A stretch of DNA of 64,000 nt, taken from Flammulina velutipes. Taxonomy: Eukaryota; Basidiomycota; Agaricomycetes; Agaricales; Physalacriaceae. Both the position numbers and the translations under genes were made by a program. Where the stretch lies: positions 1 through 64,000 of the forward strand of contig CM022371.1 of the NCBI GenBank assembly GCA_011800155.1, read 5' to 3'. The notes beneath the pieces are model-generated. The model saw nothing but the letters and a program-made list of their open reading frames with translations, was not told where the DNA came from and ran no database searches. Every line of letters starts with the position of its first letter. Position 1 is the stretch's first letter. Positions 32,928 to 44,590 of this stretch are shown here, one piece after another.

Positions 32928-34328
32928 ATGACCCCCATCCCTTCCCCCTCGAAATCACCAATCCAGCGTATTCCCCCCGAGATCTCAGACCACATTGTCT
33001 CCTTTCTCCCCTCACCCGCCGAAGGCCCAGATCTATATTCCTCTGTTGTCGCGGCGTGGCGAGAGATCCGTGACTCCGTTCGAAGCCAACGCTTCAAAAG
33101 CGTCACTATAACTGGAGATAAGGATCCCAATTCAGCACTTCCCTTGAAACTTGTCTTACTCATGGAGATCATTTCCGGTGCTCCTATCGTTGCCGGTTGT
33201 ATTCGCCACATCACAGTAACATACGACTTCTGGTTAGGCAACCAAATAGACCCATACCCTCATGTACACCAGCTTCTCAACCTCTGCAAAAATATCCAGA
33301 GCGCAAGCTTTGAGAATGTTTGTCCCTCACGTTGCACCTCAACCGATGATCCTACTGTCATCGTCATCCCCGGGCTCAACTCAAGCCCCACAATAACTGA
33401 ACTAGACTTACACGAATTCGACGGGACAGTCTCCGAGTTATGCAACTTTCTCTCAGAGTTTCCAGATCTCGTGAAACTCGGATTGTTCTCATATCGCGAG
33501 GTTGACAACACTCACGGGGGCTTGAGGTTTATGGCTTCCTCTCTCGATGTAGGTGCTGTTCCGATAGGAATCAAGTCTTTCCCGAATATTCGAGTATTTC
33601 AATGTGAATGCCCACCGGGTACGAAATACGCAGGATCATACAACGCGTTAATGGATCTATTGGGGAGCTCCGACACAATATTCCCTCGACTGGAAGAGCT
33701 GATGTATGTCTATCCTAATGTGTTGGTCCGAGTCCAAAGGCTGTTGGATCAATTGGAGGTGTCATTGAAATACTTGCATTTAGGTGGGATAGAAAGTTCG
33801 TGGGATTTGCTTTTCTTCTGGCTGGCGCTAACACAATGTTGGACAGGGCAATTTATTTCCTGCGAGCCACTCGTTCTCCCCCCACATCTGAAGTGCCTGT
33901 GCTTCTCCATATGTGCAATATCCTCGCAATATGCTGATCAAGCATTCTACGTCCAATTGTTGGATGAGTTCTCTGTCGACGTCTCCATCAGGAGACTGAA
34001 CGAAGTCGAAATCATGTTCTTCGCTGGCGATGATGATGCCCTGCAGACAACTCCGGCGGAAGATTTAGTAAAACTAGACGAATTGGATGATATCCTCTCA
34101 TCGGATAAACTGGGAGTTAAGCGCCTGGACTTGGTTCTCATGGTTCATGAATTTCCGGACGACGAAAAACTCAATTGGAAAATGTTCTTGAAGCAGGGGT
34201 TCCCAAAGGTTCTTCAGAGGTTTTTCGGGAAGAGCAAAGAGAATGGATGCCGGGGAACACTCACTTGGCGACATGTGAACCCTGTTAGATTTGTACGGGA
34301 CGATGAACTGCTTGAAGAATCTGAGTAG
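32928..34328 (+). CDS. F-box/LRR protein, family IV copy 1
   Basis: Exon 1 is 32928-33795, the intron 33796-33846 (51 nt, GTTCGT, CTAAC branch, GACAG acceptor, phase 1) and exon 2 33847-34328, giving 449 residues. Without splicing the frame stays open and adds 17 residues; the paralogs at 49.5 and 52.4 kb have a phase 1 intron at the same place. The F-box is very N-terminal (IQRIPPEISDHIVSFLP), followed by the VVAAWREIRDSVRSQRF segment found in all three copies and LRR-like stretches. A C-terminal FPKVLQRFFGKS...GTL motif follows, also shared. The likely role is SCF substrate recognition. Confidence 0.85.
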   Translation: MTPIPSPSKSPIQRIPPEISDHIVSFLPSPAEGPDLYSSVVAAWREIRDSVRSQRFKSVTITGDKDPNSALPLKLVLLMEIISGAPIVAGCIRHITVTYDFWLGNQIDPYPHVHQLLNLCKNIQSASFENVCPSRCTSTDDPTVIVIPGLNSSPTITELDLHEFDGTVSELCNFLSEFPDLVKLGLFSYREVDNTHGGLRFMASSLDVGAVPIGIKSFPNIRVFQCECPPGTKYAGSYNALMDLLGSSDTIFPRLEELMYVYPNVLVRVQRLLDQLEVSLKYLHLGGIESSWDLLFFWLALTQCWTGQFISCEPLVLPPHLKCLCFSICAISSQYADQAFYVQLLDEFSVDVSIRRLNEVEIMFFAGDDDALQTTPAEDLVKLDELDDILSSDKLGVKRLDLVLMVHEFPDDEKLNWKMFLKQGFPKVLQRFFGKSKENGCRGTLTWRHVNPVRFVRDDELLEESE

Positions 34329-36340
34329 AATATACGCATAGAGACTGTGTAATGTGTAGGCCAAATGTAAATGTATGGATATTAACGAAATGAATATCGA
34401 CGATCACGAAGTGAGGTGCAACGATAAGACTCCGAAGATGGCCAGCTTTGAGGGAATATAAGCATTTCGCGGAGCCGCAGACGGTCCGACCGAACCGCCT
34501 GCATAGCTCCTTCGAAATGAGGAGGAAGAGAGCGGGGTTCAGAACAGCAAGTCATGGCAAGCCCTGGTTCCAGTTTGAGAAGAACACCCAGCGACAGCGG
34601 AAATAATAGGGTTGGCGGAATCGAATTTTGTCGACCAGAACACTCAATTGTGAACACGGAGCGGAAGTGGATAGTGGCCACGGTCATTCCTGGGTTTGTA
34701 GCACTGGATCCAATCCCGCCGCCAGTGTCGAACGTGTGGTTTTTCGTCTAGAACAGGGCGAAATCTGAGAGCCTAAACGAAACGATACGGAAAACGAATG
34801 CCATACAAGAATGTGCCCGCGAACGGAAACCGATAGCGAGGGCCGGGAGTGGCCCGGGCTACGATGTATATATTCCTAGCGCGGACGATCCGAAATCGAA
34901 GGGAACGAGTCTTCTCGGTAAAGACAGCGACACCGTATATCGAGAAAAAAGACAGGCAAGCATGATACAGCGCAGGCATCTCGAGGGCACGAGGAGGAAA
35001 CGGGGATCCGAGAGAAGCGAAATACATCAGCAAAAACGGTCAATTTGAAGATGGGATTGATGTTGAAAAGGAAATTGATTTCGATGCGAAGGGAGTGAAG
35101 TAACCCGTCGATGCGAAAGTCAGACTCAGTATCTACCAGGGCGTTACATATCTCTTGTCAATGCACCCAGAATGCATCGAAACGGACGAGAACCAAGTTG
35201 TCTAGTGTCAAGTAACTATATTGTACAAAAATAGAAGAATGACCTACCGACAACGCGTTATTTGCTCTGGAGAGCTGGGAGAATGTATTCCACCGGATGG
35301 TACATCAAGAGCAAGGACTGCGATAGCAAATAGTCGATTCCGAGAAGGTCGTTCCTACGGTCTGCGCCACACAAGGCAGAGGATGCAAATCATTCAGAGG
35401 GCCGAGGCGACAGGGGAGTTGATGCCTGTCAGTGCGCAGAAGTATGCGATAATCCGGACACGGTTCCTTGCGTAGTAGCAGACCCGAGCCGAAGTGCAAT
35501 GCCCAAGAGAGATGAAGGTTGGGGCCAACACAACCTCCAGTGGCTCAGAAATCGGATTCGTTACGCGAAGGCGGGGAATATATGCATATGCTGGGTGAGA
35601 TGGTCATATTTCTTCGGATGCGTGCCTTCGAGTTGCATGTTCTGTGTCATCCGACGGGAATGAGCAAAACACCAGTGCTGCGTTGAGAGTCGACGTACCG
35701 GGACGGACGGTTGCAATGAATGGCGCGCAGAACCCAGCTGTATCATGGAGGATGTTGCATATGTGTACTGTCCCCAGCGAGAGTCCCTACGCTAAGTCGG
35801 CGCGCTGGATGATTCGACACATTGCCGAACTTTGGGGAGTTAGACGCGATAGAAACCGAAAATTACGCACTGCGATGTTTCCCAACCAATGAGCGGCAAC
35901 GTCGCGAGTACTATGCATGGTTATCGAGCGCGAATGAGCGTCAGGCTCTAGGCGGAATGAGCTTTTCGACATTGTAAGTTGATTTGAACGCTCGTAGGGA
36001 TAACAGAGCAAGTCAAGTTGGCCGTACGAGGTTCCTATATACAGATTAGCGACATAAGAGAGCATTGCAACGAAGAGCACCTGCTCTTACTACTTTTTGC
36101 TGCCCGTTATTAGTAGCAGATTAGTAGGAAGAGATCTAGTGGTGGTGGTAACAGCGAAACAGGCTTTCACTTTGCATCTGTTTGTTCGGCCGGCTCTCGT
36201 CAGCGCCACATTTCGAAGACTTGATGAAGATAATATCGTTGGATAACTTGAAATTGACTAGAAAAAATGCGGGTATCAGACTAATTGCCACTATTGGGAG
36301 GATCAAGAGGATGAAGGGATGGGAACATGGGCCAATATCT
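34329..36340. other. Repeat-rich intergenic region, R1 fragment
   Basis: 35040-35480 is an R1-like fragment (TTGTACAAAAATAGAAGAAT, GACCTACCGACAACGCGTTA, TGCGCCACACAAGG) closely related to 40.95-41.1 kb. No gene is recognised in the remainder. Confidence 0.5.
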
Positions 36341-36345
36341 CCGCC

Positions 36346-36566
36346 CATTGTTCACAACGAGATTTTTACGCATCATTCGTACAATGAAACATGGCCAAGA
36401 AGGGCTCTACGTGCCAGAACTCTTCATTGTGCAGACACCTCGAACAATCAAAGTAATTGTTCGAACAATGAGAATGTAACAATGAAGAGTGGCGCAGCGC
36501 GAACAATGGTACCACTAGATAGCACGTGGACGACGCGTCGATCGCGCTTCGCGTCCTTTTCATTGT
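36346..36566. promoter_or_regulatory. Cluster of ACAAT/ATTGT motifs upstream of the HMG-box gene
   Basis: At least eight ACAAT or ATTGT cores lie in about 220 bases, including the perfect palindrome ATTGTTCGAACAAT (36456-36469) and GAACAATGG at 36501. HMG-box proteins of the SOX/MATA type commonly bind (A/T)ACAA(A/T), so binding of its own or a related product is plausible inference. Confidence 0.5.
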
Positions 36567-36600
36567 CTAGTTGGCTGGATAACGTGATTCCTGTAAACAC

Positions 36601-36608
36601 TATTTAAG
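36601..36608 (+). promoter_or_regulatory. TATA-like box of the HMG-box gene
   Basis: TATTTAAG lies 82 bases before the ATG, directly downstream of the ACAAT cluster. Confidence 0.45.
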
Positions 36609-36689
36609 ACCTCTTATCTCCGCTTTTCAGTCTATAATATTCTTCCCACCACACCTTCTCTCTATCACCCCTCCTACACACATCCCAAC

Positions 36690-37679
36690 ATGACCGTCAC
36701 CACCCTCAACCCAAAGAAAACCGAAATCCCCCGCCCCGCAAACTCCTTCATCCTCTTCCGCAGCGACTTCTCCCGCGCCACCGAAGTCCAAGACAAACAG
36801 AAATCCTTCGGTATCATATCCAAAGCTGCGGGCAAAGCGTGGAAGGCTCTCTCCGCTGAAGACCGAGCGAAATGGGATCAGAAAGCCGAAAAGGTCAAGA
36901 AGCAACACGCTTTGGACAATCCGGGTTACAAGTTTCAGAGGCAGAAACGGAAGGAGAAGGGGGGAGAGGTTAAAGGGAACAAGAAGGGCGGCAAGGCAAA
37001 AGGAGTTGCACGTGGTCCTATCCCCGACATATCCGTCTGTGGCCGCCACTTCATTGTCCCCTCCATAGCGGAGGTCACTGAAAGCGGCACTTTCATCAGA
37101 AACATGGCTCCCCTAGTAGTTGAAATTCTGAAAGAAGCAGTCAGATTTAATCCACACTTTGGGATGGAGGACCAGGATGAGCTTGCATTGTCGAAGGGTA
37201 CAGTCAATTCGGAGGAGTCCGTTTCGCAGAACGTCGAGTCGTCAACTCCTGCGCTGCCAAGTGTGACGGACAAGGCTGCAGAGTCGAAGGTTACAACCGA
37301 CTCAAAGCATTCCCGGCCTCTTGGATCCCCCAACGTCCAACCTTCCCCTCCTCTTCCTCCTCCTTTCCGGTTTGATCCAATTGACCCTCCAAGAGCACTA
37401 CGAAACGTCCTGCCCTCTCCTCCTCCTCCGATCTCCTACATCGACTCCCAGTCAAGGGATATACTCGACTCGCTCATCTGGGCCCAACAAGCCTCTCCTT
37501 CTCTTTCTCCTTCTCCGCCACTCGCAGACCCCGCCCCGCGCAAGATCTCTGACCCCACCCTGTCGAATGAGGGGGAGCCTCCAACGAAACGCCCCAGGTC
37601 CAGCTCCAAGGTAGATCCCCCCCGGAGGATTATCAAACACGGTCCAGGGCTAACGGGAATCTACGGGGAGAAGGCTTGA
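36690..37679 (+). CDS. HMG-box (MATA/SOX-type) DNA-binding protein
   Basis: A single-exon frame of 329 residues. Residues about 12-80 form an HMG box: IPRPANSFILFRSDF, ISKAAGKAWKALSAEDRAKWDQKAEK and a C-terminal part ending NPGYKF followed by basic QRQKRKEK. The conserved RPxNxFILxR, W-x2-L and W-x3-AE features are visible. A Lys/Gly-rich basic stretch follows, then a middle region with few features, a Pro/Ser-rich segment (PSPPLPPPFRFDP, LPSPPPPISYIDS) and a nuclear-localisation-like KRPRSSSK near the end. Family members act as sequence-specific transcription factors, often in mating and development; the specific role is unknown. The upstream ACAAT cluster may allow autoregulation. The ATG is chosen as the first in frame after a TATA-like box. 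Confidence 0.88.
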   Translation: MTVTTLNPKKTEIPRPANSFILFRSDFSRATEVQDKQKSFGIISKAAGKAWKALSAEDRAKWDQKAEKVKKQHALDNPGYKFQRQKRKEKGGEVKGNKKGGKAKGVARGPIPDISVCGRHFIVPSIAEVTESGTFIRNMAPLVVEILKEAVRFNPHFGMEDQDELALSKGTVNSEESVSQNVESSTPALPSVTDKAAESKVTTDSKHSRPLGSPNVQPSPPLPPPFRFDPIDPPRALRNVLPSPPPPISYIDSQSRDILDSLIWAQQASPSLSPSPPLADPAPRKISDPTLSNEGEPPTKRPRSSSKVDPPRRIIKHGPGLTGIYGEKA

Positions 37680-38212
37680 GGCGTTCAAGGTTTTCTCTTT
37701 CTTTCCTTGACGATTTTCTCTTTCTTTCCTTTCTCTCTTCTCCGGTTCACTTTTACGATCACCAATAGCTTATCCCATTTACCACGATGACCGAATGTAT
37801 TTGTAGTAGTAGCCCTTGTTGTTCTGGCAGAAATGTATAATTTGTGTATTTGGGAACGTCGTGCAGACTGAGAGTAAGAGTTTGGAAAGACAATGGAGTT
37901 CGACGGAGATCGCTACATAGCAGGTGATCAAAGAGAGGAAGCGATACCAGAAAAAGAGTGTCCCGGAGATTAGAACGGCAGTGGTGGTCATTTGTCAAGA
38001 GCCAAGGGATCGATAGTATCGAAGCGTCCCACTGTTGGTGGCGTTGCTACTTACCAAATAGGGATACCCTATTGTTTTGCGCCGAGCGCGCCATAACCAC
38101 CTCAAAACAATGTGAATAATAAAGTTAACACAGGAGAACGGAACACAACTGGCCGATACATGGGACGACGATATCCATAAGGTAAGTAATGAGGGGGGTT
38201 CATTGGAGAATT
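37680..38212. other. Intergenic, no gene recognised
   Basis: 3' flank of the HMG gene with a short TTTTCTCTTTCTTTCCTT duplication just past the stop (about 37690-37735), then unremarkable sequence up to the convergent F-box gene. Confidence 0.4.
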
Positions 38213-40237
38213 CTACAATTCAAAACAACATTTCTCGACAATTCGCACTTGAATGTTCAAATTCTTTAAAACACTCGCCCAGCTTCCCTCTTTTACCCGG
38301 GATGCCTCCCTCGACACCCAGACACTCCACCCATCGTCCGGCGGAAAGGGGGGGTTATAGCTTGGACCGAACCTCGCGAGCTTAACCACGGCAACGGGAG
38401 TTGCTGGAGGATGATTCAAGCGAGATGTAAGCATGGAGATGACAGCATCTGGGTCTCTCTCCCAAGTAGAGAAATGCAGACCCAGCGTCTGCAACCTCGG
38501 TACCACGCCGAACCCGATTGCCTCCATGACGGAAAGTGAGGCGACATTAGGGCCGAGGTAGAGGTTTGTGACCGAAGATGCACGGGTGAGGAATGGGATC
38601 GTGTCGTTGGCCGTGAAATCAACGAAATCAATGGAGAGGTTGACTAATGAATCGACGTTGGCGAATGTGGGGAAGTGGACGGGAGGAAGGGGACCCGACC
38701 AGTCAGACTTCTGGATGCAGAGAGTAAGCGTCTTCTGTGACGGGGCGCGCAAACGCCTCGAAAGTTTGTGGATGACACGGCTCGCAGTGCCCTCGCGTAC
38801 TGTGATACAGTCGAACACCCCATATGGAATACGGTCGGGACCCCCACAACTGTATTCCATATGACGATTATTCCAGTCGAGATATGTGGCGCAATTAATT
38901 CTCGGACTTCATTTATTTTACATCACTGAGTCGTTTGTATATTAAATATGTATTAGAAGACTAGATGAAATCATCCATTGAAACTTGCACATTTGCTTCC
39001 TCTATCTTCAGAGTTCTGCTAGAGAACCGCACGTGGTATGCACCAAGTGGCAGTGCAAACTCCAGGTCCCTCTTTGGAAGTGGGCCATGGTAGAGTTGTG
39101 GAGTACGTGGTTGGGTTGTACCTTATATAGGCTTCAGAACATGCTGAACAATGCAGAAATTGATTTTATTGTACTCCGGAGCCAACAAACAATGACTTGC
39201 CAGTTATATAGTACTGCCCCCGTATGGAATATTGGTCTAAAACTGTATTCCATATGCCAAACTACGGAATATGGAATATGCCCGCCTCCCGACGTGGGAG
39301 ACACAGAATCCTATTCCATATGGGGAATATTCCACACCCCGTTATTCCATATGGGGTGTTCGACTGTAGTACGGAGCAACGGCAGTTCGAAGAACTGAAA
39401 ACCCTCCTGGTCCCATCGTGACGTGGCGTCGTCCAGTGCATCAATCATTGCACAAATGATGTTGATATGCAAGTCTTGCAAGCCAAGCATGCGCGGAATA
39501 TAGAGAAGCCCGCCACACCCTGTGGAAAAGGTACGTATCCCGGCCCATGGGAGATCAATGTACAGCTCATCTAGGCATCCTAACGTCAGCTCGACGAGCT
39601 GGGATGCGTTCCGGAAAAGGGTGATGACAGTATTTCCGTTGTCATTCCAGCAGTCAGACAAACCGAGACTACGAAGTCGCTCAAACGAACACCCCGCAAA
39701 GGCTTTGAGCCAATCACGGGATGGTATGGTTACTAGGTGGCGCCATCGAGAAGTCGTCGGGAGAAGTAGGCGAATAAGAGAGTGAGCACACACCCGCTCC
39801 GCATCCAATGGTAATGGACTCGTTCTCAGATCCAGTGCTGACCACTGAAGAATTTGAACATCGAGATCGAGATCTCCGGATCTTTGAAGGGCAATCTCCA
39901 ATGGTGAAGGAGGGCCAGGGATATTGCAGATGTAGTTATCCATATCGAGGTGGATATGCGTCCATAGACGTGGGGAAGATATGACGATGGCTCGCCAGTG
40001 CTTGCAGACGAGGGAGAGTACCCATGGGGACGCTCGCGCAGTATATAGGGAGTCATAGAGGCCATCATACTCACCATCGTCGTCAGCATAGGTGAGACAT
40101 GCTTCGTTAAAGCAGAGGAAGATGGAGAGTAGGACATCATCGCAGAGGAAATACCCGTTGCATGCGCGCTTGGGAGAAGCAAATACCGGTAAAGAGCTAC
40201 CAGAGGAAAGACATTCAGATCTTGACCATTCGATCAT
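38213..40237 (-). pseudogene. F-box/LRR family II gene split by a MITE
   Basis: The 5' part (39369-40237, from ATG of MIEWSRSE) contains CDDVLLSIFLCFNEACL, SPWVLSLVCKHWRAIVISSPRLWTHI, CSFERLRS and FELPLLRT. The 3' part (38213-38805) continues TVREGT, then LRR-like segments, FLTRASSVTNLYLGPN and IVEKCCFEL. Between them lies a 559-bp insertion flanked by TA. Without the insertion and one TA the frame is continuous and matches LPLLRTITVREGD of the 42.6-kb paralog, so the break is recent. As it stands, translation would run into the element and stop shortly after. Domains otherwise look intact. Unless the element is removed by splicing, this is a disrupted gene. Confidence 0.85.
38808..39366. mobile_element. 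TA-flanked MITE (Tc1/mariner-like) inside an F-box gene
   Basis: The 559-bp element has 24-bp perfect terminal inverted repeats beginning CAGTCGAACACCCCATATGG and is flanked on both sides by TA (38806-38807 and 39367-39368). The interior repeats the TIR-internal motif TATTCCATATG/CATATGGAATA several times and has no transposase. TA duplication and small size point to a Tc1/mariner-type non-autonomous element. Confidence 0.88.
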
Positions 40238-40789
40238 GCCCACTGGTACGTACCTTTCAACATTCAGCATCCTATGTTACTAAAAACACGATTCAGATCG
40301 CAATACATAGTTGGAAAATAAGAGCGACTTACAGACGATTCGTGGTTAAGTAAGAAGCCCGCGTGGGAAGGAAAAGAAGCCGAGCGCTATTAATTGTAGT
40401 CATGCCGGGCCGAAAGGCGCCGTTCAAGAAAACATTGTCCTTATCTTAGAAGGAATACTGATGACCTCGAAAGACACATACTGTTAGAGCAATGAGTACT
40501 GCGTCCTTGAAGCCTCACCGCTGGATATCCCGAAACAATGCTCGACGCGCGCACAATTATCAGTACTTACTATTAAAAATTCAAAGAACATTGTAACTGC
40601 ATACCATCACTTCTTTGAACAGCCTCCTCGAACTCCTCCTGCCCTACAGCATCTCTACCCGTACAAGCAATCTGGAGTCCAACTCCAACAGACAGGCGTA
40701 CGGACTGGAGTGGTCAATACCAATACCCCACAAGAACGACTTGGAAGAAGCCAGGTTCCAAATACGATGACGGAACGACGACGGAGTTG

Positions 40790-41560
40790 ATGTTGAAAGG
40801 CAAGATTAATTTCGATGCGAAGGGAGTAGGCAATATAAGTAAGTCATCGATGCGGAAATCGAACTCGACCTCTACCAGGGCGTCCCAAACCGCTGTCCAA
40901 CGCGCCCAGAATCAACACAAACGGGCCGGAGCTGAGATATCTGAAGTCAAATAAGCATATTGTACGAAAATAAAAGGATGACCTACCGACAACGCGTGAT
41001 TCGCTCTGGGGAACTGTAAGAATGCGTTCCACCCAGTGGGGCATCAAGGGCAGCAACTACGACAGTCGATGATCGATTTTGCGGAGGTCGTCTTTGACAG
41101 CGTGCGCCACACAACGTCGATGGTGTAAAATAATTATTCGGAGGGACAAGGCGACAGAGGAGCTGATAGTTGAGAGCAATATATGCACTAATCCGGCACA
41201 GGCTCTTGTCCAGTTGCAGATCCGAGCCGAAGAGAGAGGTTGGGAGCAACACGCTCGGGAGTCGGTATCGTTGCGTCAAGACATATGTTGGGCTCGAATC
41301 CTCTCCAGTCCAAGAATGGAAGGTTGAGCGAGAGCCAACATCCCGCCAATCGACAGCAACGAATGTGGATTCCGGTTGGAATGTCGAGGTTCAGATGGGA
41401 GAAGTGAGGCGACTTTGTTGATTCGGCGGGCTGACGGGTTTCGATTCCATGGAAGTCGCGAGCCGCACAACCTCGATGTTGTAAATCATGGTTCAAAAGG
41501 CGTCGACGGCTGAGAAGCAAAAGCCAGAGGGAGTACATGCGATGACCCGGATGAGGGCTT
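40790..41560 (-). repeat. R1 dispersed repeat, two tandem fragments
   Basis: 40.79-41.17 kb matches the fragment at 35.04-35.48 kb (GACCTACCGACAACGCGT, GCGCCACACAA). 41.33-41.56 kb holds a second, more diverged unit (GCCGCACAACCTCGATGTTGT). The sequence 40238-40790 shows nothing recognisable. Confidence 0.5.
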
Positions 41561-41599
41561 TCGTCCAGTAGCCTACTCGAGCCGGACGAGGGACGAGTG

Positions 41600-42192
41600 A
41601 CCTGAGGCGAGTGTATGTTATAGACGAAAATCCGTGAAACAATGGGAAAGACCCACCAACCACCTGTTTGCCTTCCTGCGCTCCATCTTGCGTATTAACG
41701 GGAAAGGAGGCCTTTTCGTCAAGTGAATCGCCTATCTCTTCTTTCGTCGGCGGTCGGCCAGGTCGCTGCCTGAGGATGAAGAGTACGCCCGCTCGTATAT
41801 CGTTGTGGACCTGCCAAATAAAAGGGAAGTAAGGAGTCGCTCCGTTTTGCGATGCAGATGAACGTACCGACGTCTCCATTCTCCGACCGTGAATGGCTCA
41901 GCGGGTTCCATGATCATCCACCTGCGCGAGCCAGCCTGCCAGAGTAACGATACGGTCCCTGGGAGGTACGAGCCCTGCGAGCCCAATATCCTTCGGCGCG
42001 CGGGGTATTATGCCGAAGAACAGCCAATCGTCCATCCCGTGCTCTAGCAGTTTCTACTGGGATTGTGTACATCTCGGAAAGGAAGCCCAGGTAGAAACGG
42101 CGTCCATTTGGAGGATTGGGAACGACGAGCTTCGAACAGCCACGGACGTCGGGCGCTTCGTGATTCGAACAGGCTGAGTGGTCAATGAGCAT
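41600..42192 (-). other. Probable remnant or 3' neighbour gene with exon-like segments
   Basis: Exon-like minus-strand segments with good splice signals: a GTACGT donor at about 41869 with TTGGCAG acceptor at about 41817, and a Gly/Arg-rich frame at 41914-42192 (VVPNPPNGRRFYLGFLSEMYTI). Between them, another frame reads MDDWLFFGIIPRAPKDIGLAG. A full chain could not be fixed, so I give no product. Confidence 0.3.
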
Positions 42193-42236
42193 TGCAACAC
42201 CTCAGATGGGTTTAGTACGCACCTTGGATTCAGCTT

Positions 42237-42477
42237 TCAGCGGGGCTTCTTCTTCCTCTTCCTTTGCACAGCCTTAGCCCGTCGACGCAAGCACTCCGTG
42301 CCAGTCTCCTTCCGCCTCTGCATCCAGTCGTAGACGATATGACAAGGGAACGTCGTAGGCGTCCTCGGGTAGCCCTACATTCAAACCGTCAGGATTTTCT
42401 CCTTGAGAATGGTGGTAGAGCTGTTTACCAGATAGAGACGTCTCTTCGTGCACTAGTTCTGGTTGTATTTTGGCCAT
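42237..42477 (-). CDS. Small two-exon protein with basic tail, hypothetical
   Basis: Exon 1 is 42379-42477 (33 codons, ATG in CACCATGG context), the intron 42318-42378 (61 nt, GTAGGG...TGCAG, phase 0) and exon 2 42237-42317. The product is 59 residues. It begins MAKIQPELVHEETS and ends in a strongly basic RRRAKAVQRKRKKKPR. Without the intron the frame reads on to a different, less basic end. No family is recognised; the basic tail suggests a nucleic-acid or ribosome-associated role, by inference only. Confidence 0.4.
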
Positions 42478-42626
42478 GGTGACCGTCAGAAGGAAAAGGA
42501 AGGAAAGCGATGTTACGAAACCGTGCGGTCATATCCACGTGCAGGCGCTTTCTCTCGCCAAAAATCAATTTAGGCGCGAATTATTTGTTAACAAAGCACA
42601 TACTAGCTTGTTGGATTGTTCATCAA

Positions 42627-44010
42627 TTAAAATCTGTATCTCTTCACGATTTTCACGTCAGTGCTTCTCTGAACGACCGCCCATGCCGCTTCGTTCCCCT
42701 TTCGCACTCGTGACACCCCATCCGGCAGCCATTCATCCAACTCATCCATTTCCTCCCTGGCAATTGCGCTGAACTCATCATGTTCGCTGAATCTGGCGAA
42801 GCGAAGGACAGGTATGGGGCTCTGATCCAGAGCGCGACGTGTAAGCATGGATATGATGGTACTTTGGCTGTTCTTCCAAGTAGAGGGGTGCAGCCCCAGC
42901 GTGTTCAGCTTCGGTACCGCCCCGAGCGCGATTGCCTCCATAACGGCGGGAGCGGCGGCGTTTGGGCCAAGGTAGAGGTTTGTGACCGACGACGTAAGGG
43001 TGAGGAATGGGATATTAATCTCCTTGAAAGGAAGAAACTCAATGGCTAGGTTTCTCAATGAGCTAAGATCGTCGAAGGCGGGGAAGCGGAGACGAGGCGC
43101 GGATGGATTGTTTTGGGTATGATTCCACATGTTCAGCACGAGTGTCATCAGTGAGGGAACGCGTAAACGCTTGGAAAGTTCGTAGATGACAGGGTTCTTA
43201 TCTCCTTCGCGTACCGTGATCGTACGAAGCAAGGGAAGTTCGAACGACTGGATACCTTCCCACTTCGACAAGACATGGGCTAATCCTTCAATATCCTCAG
43301 TACGATCATCAATGTCCAGCTTCAGTAATCCGGTCATACCAGGAAGAAGGGATAACCCCCTACAGCCTGTGGAGAAGGTACGTATCCCCGCCCTTGGGAT
43401 GTCAATATCAACCTCATCCTGGCATGTCAGCTCGACGAGCTTGGTCGCATGGCGAAAAATGGTGATGGGAGCTTCTTCTTCCCGCACATCCAAGCAGTAG
43501 TAGATGGCGAGACTACGAAGTCGCTCAAACGAGCACCCCGTAAGGGCATCGAACATGCCGCGTGAAGACGTGAGCTCCAGGCGTCGCCATCGAGCGGTTG
43601 TGGGGCGAAGAAGACGGACAATAGAGTGGTTACACGCCCGCGTCTCGTCTGATATACCCTGGGGCCCCGATAATTCTTTGGTTTCCTGGATTTCAACACC
43701 GAGGTCGAGATCTCTGGAGCGTTGCAGAACGATCTCCAATCGTAATGGATAAGCGGAGGGATGAGATATGTAGCGATCCATATCGAGGTAGATGTCCGTC
43801 CACAGACGCGGGGCAGATACAACGATGGCTCGCCAGTGTCGGCAGACGTGGGAGAGCACCCAAGGAGATAATCGTGTGGTCAACACAGAGTCATAATCGG
43901 AGGAAGTGATGCACTTTTGATGGACACAGAAGAATATAGAGAGAAGTATATCCTCGTAGAGGGAGTTTACGGTGCTTGTGGACTTGGGCCACGCCGACGA
44001 AGCCAGAACT
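42627..44010 (-). CDS. F-box/LRR protein, family II, least damaged copy
   Basis: The frame from a TTCTACTCAG acceptor at 44011 to the stop at 42627 encodes about 460 residues, with a 5' exon not identified (an in-frame TGA lies just upstream of the acceptor and there is no ATG before the F-box). Recognisable parts: SLYEDILLSIFFCVHQKC (F-box start), SPWVLSHVCRHWRAIVVSAPRLWTDI, RLLRPTTARWRRLE, CSFERLRS, ELPLLRTITVREGDKNP, LRR-like segments, FLTLTSSVTNLYLGPN and a C-terminal DVKIVKRYRF. It serves as the reference against which the interrupted copies were read. The likely role is SCF substrate recognition. The missing start could be an unseen first exon or real 5' decay. Confidence 0.75.
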
Positions 44011-44590
44011 CTGAGTAGAACGATCGTTCAGATCTTGACCATCTTGACCGTTGTTGATACGAACCTAACGTCTTTCATTACGATAAGCTTGAACTAGAAG
44101 ATATGATTTAGGTCATATTCTCGATAGGAACCATAAGAATGACTTACAGCGGGTGAAGGGAAAAGACGTCGAACGAGCCGGGCCGAATGCCGAAGCCACT
44201 TACATACACACGTACGTCTCACGCTGGTCTCGCGCCACACCTCAATGTATGCTGTCTGATACCATTGCGCATAGGCGGTTTAAGCTAGAATGAAAAGGCC
44301 GTATTAAGAATTGGATTCTCGTACTTCGTTTTCTCTCTTTGCAGACGGTGCTGCTCTAATAATGGACTGGTATCATGGATTTATCTACTTACCTGAGTCA
44401 TTTCTTACAGGCATTTAGGAAGTCGCCATGTATCAAGGCAGCGTAAGGAAGAAGGGAAATGTAAATGCTAATGTCACCGCCATGATGATGCGCGCTGAGG
44501 GTACATTATGTGTTGGAGATCCTATAATGTATGCGCTAGCTTCTCCAGCTATCAAAACGGATGTGGCGCCCTCAAATCCTTCACATGGAC
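44011..44590. other. Intergenic, no gene recognised
   Basis: 5' region of the family II gene (with the shared GTCAAGATCTGAAC block at about 44028-44041) and a stretch leading to the tRNA gene. No repeat or further gene noticed. Confidence 0.35.
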
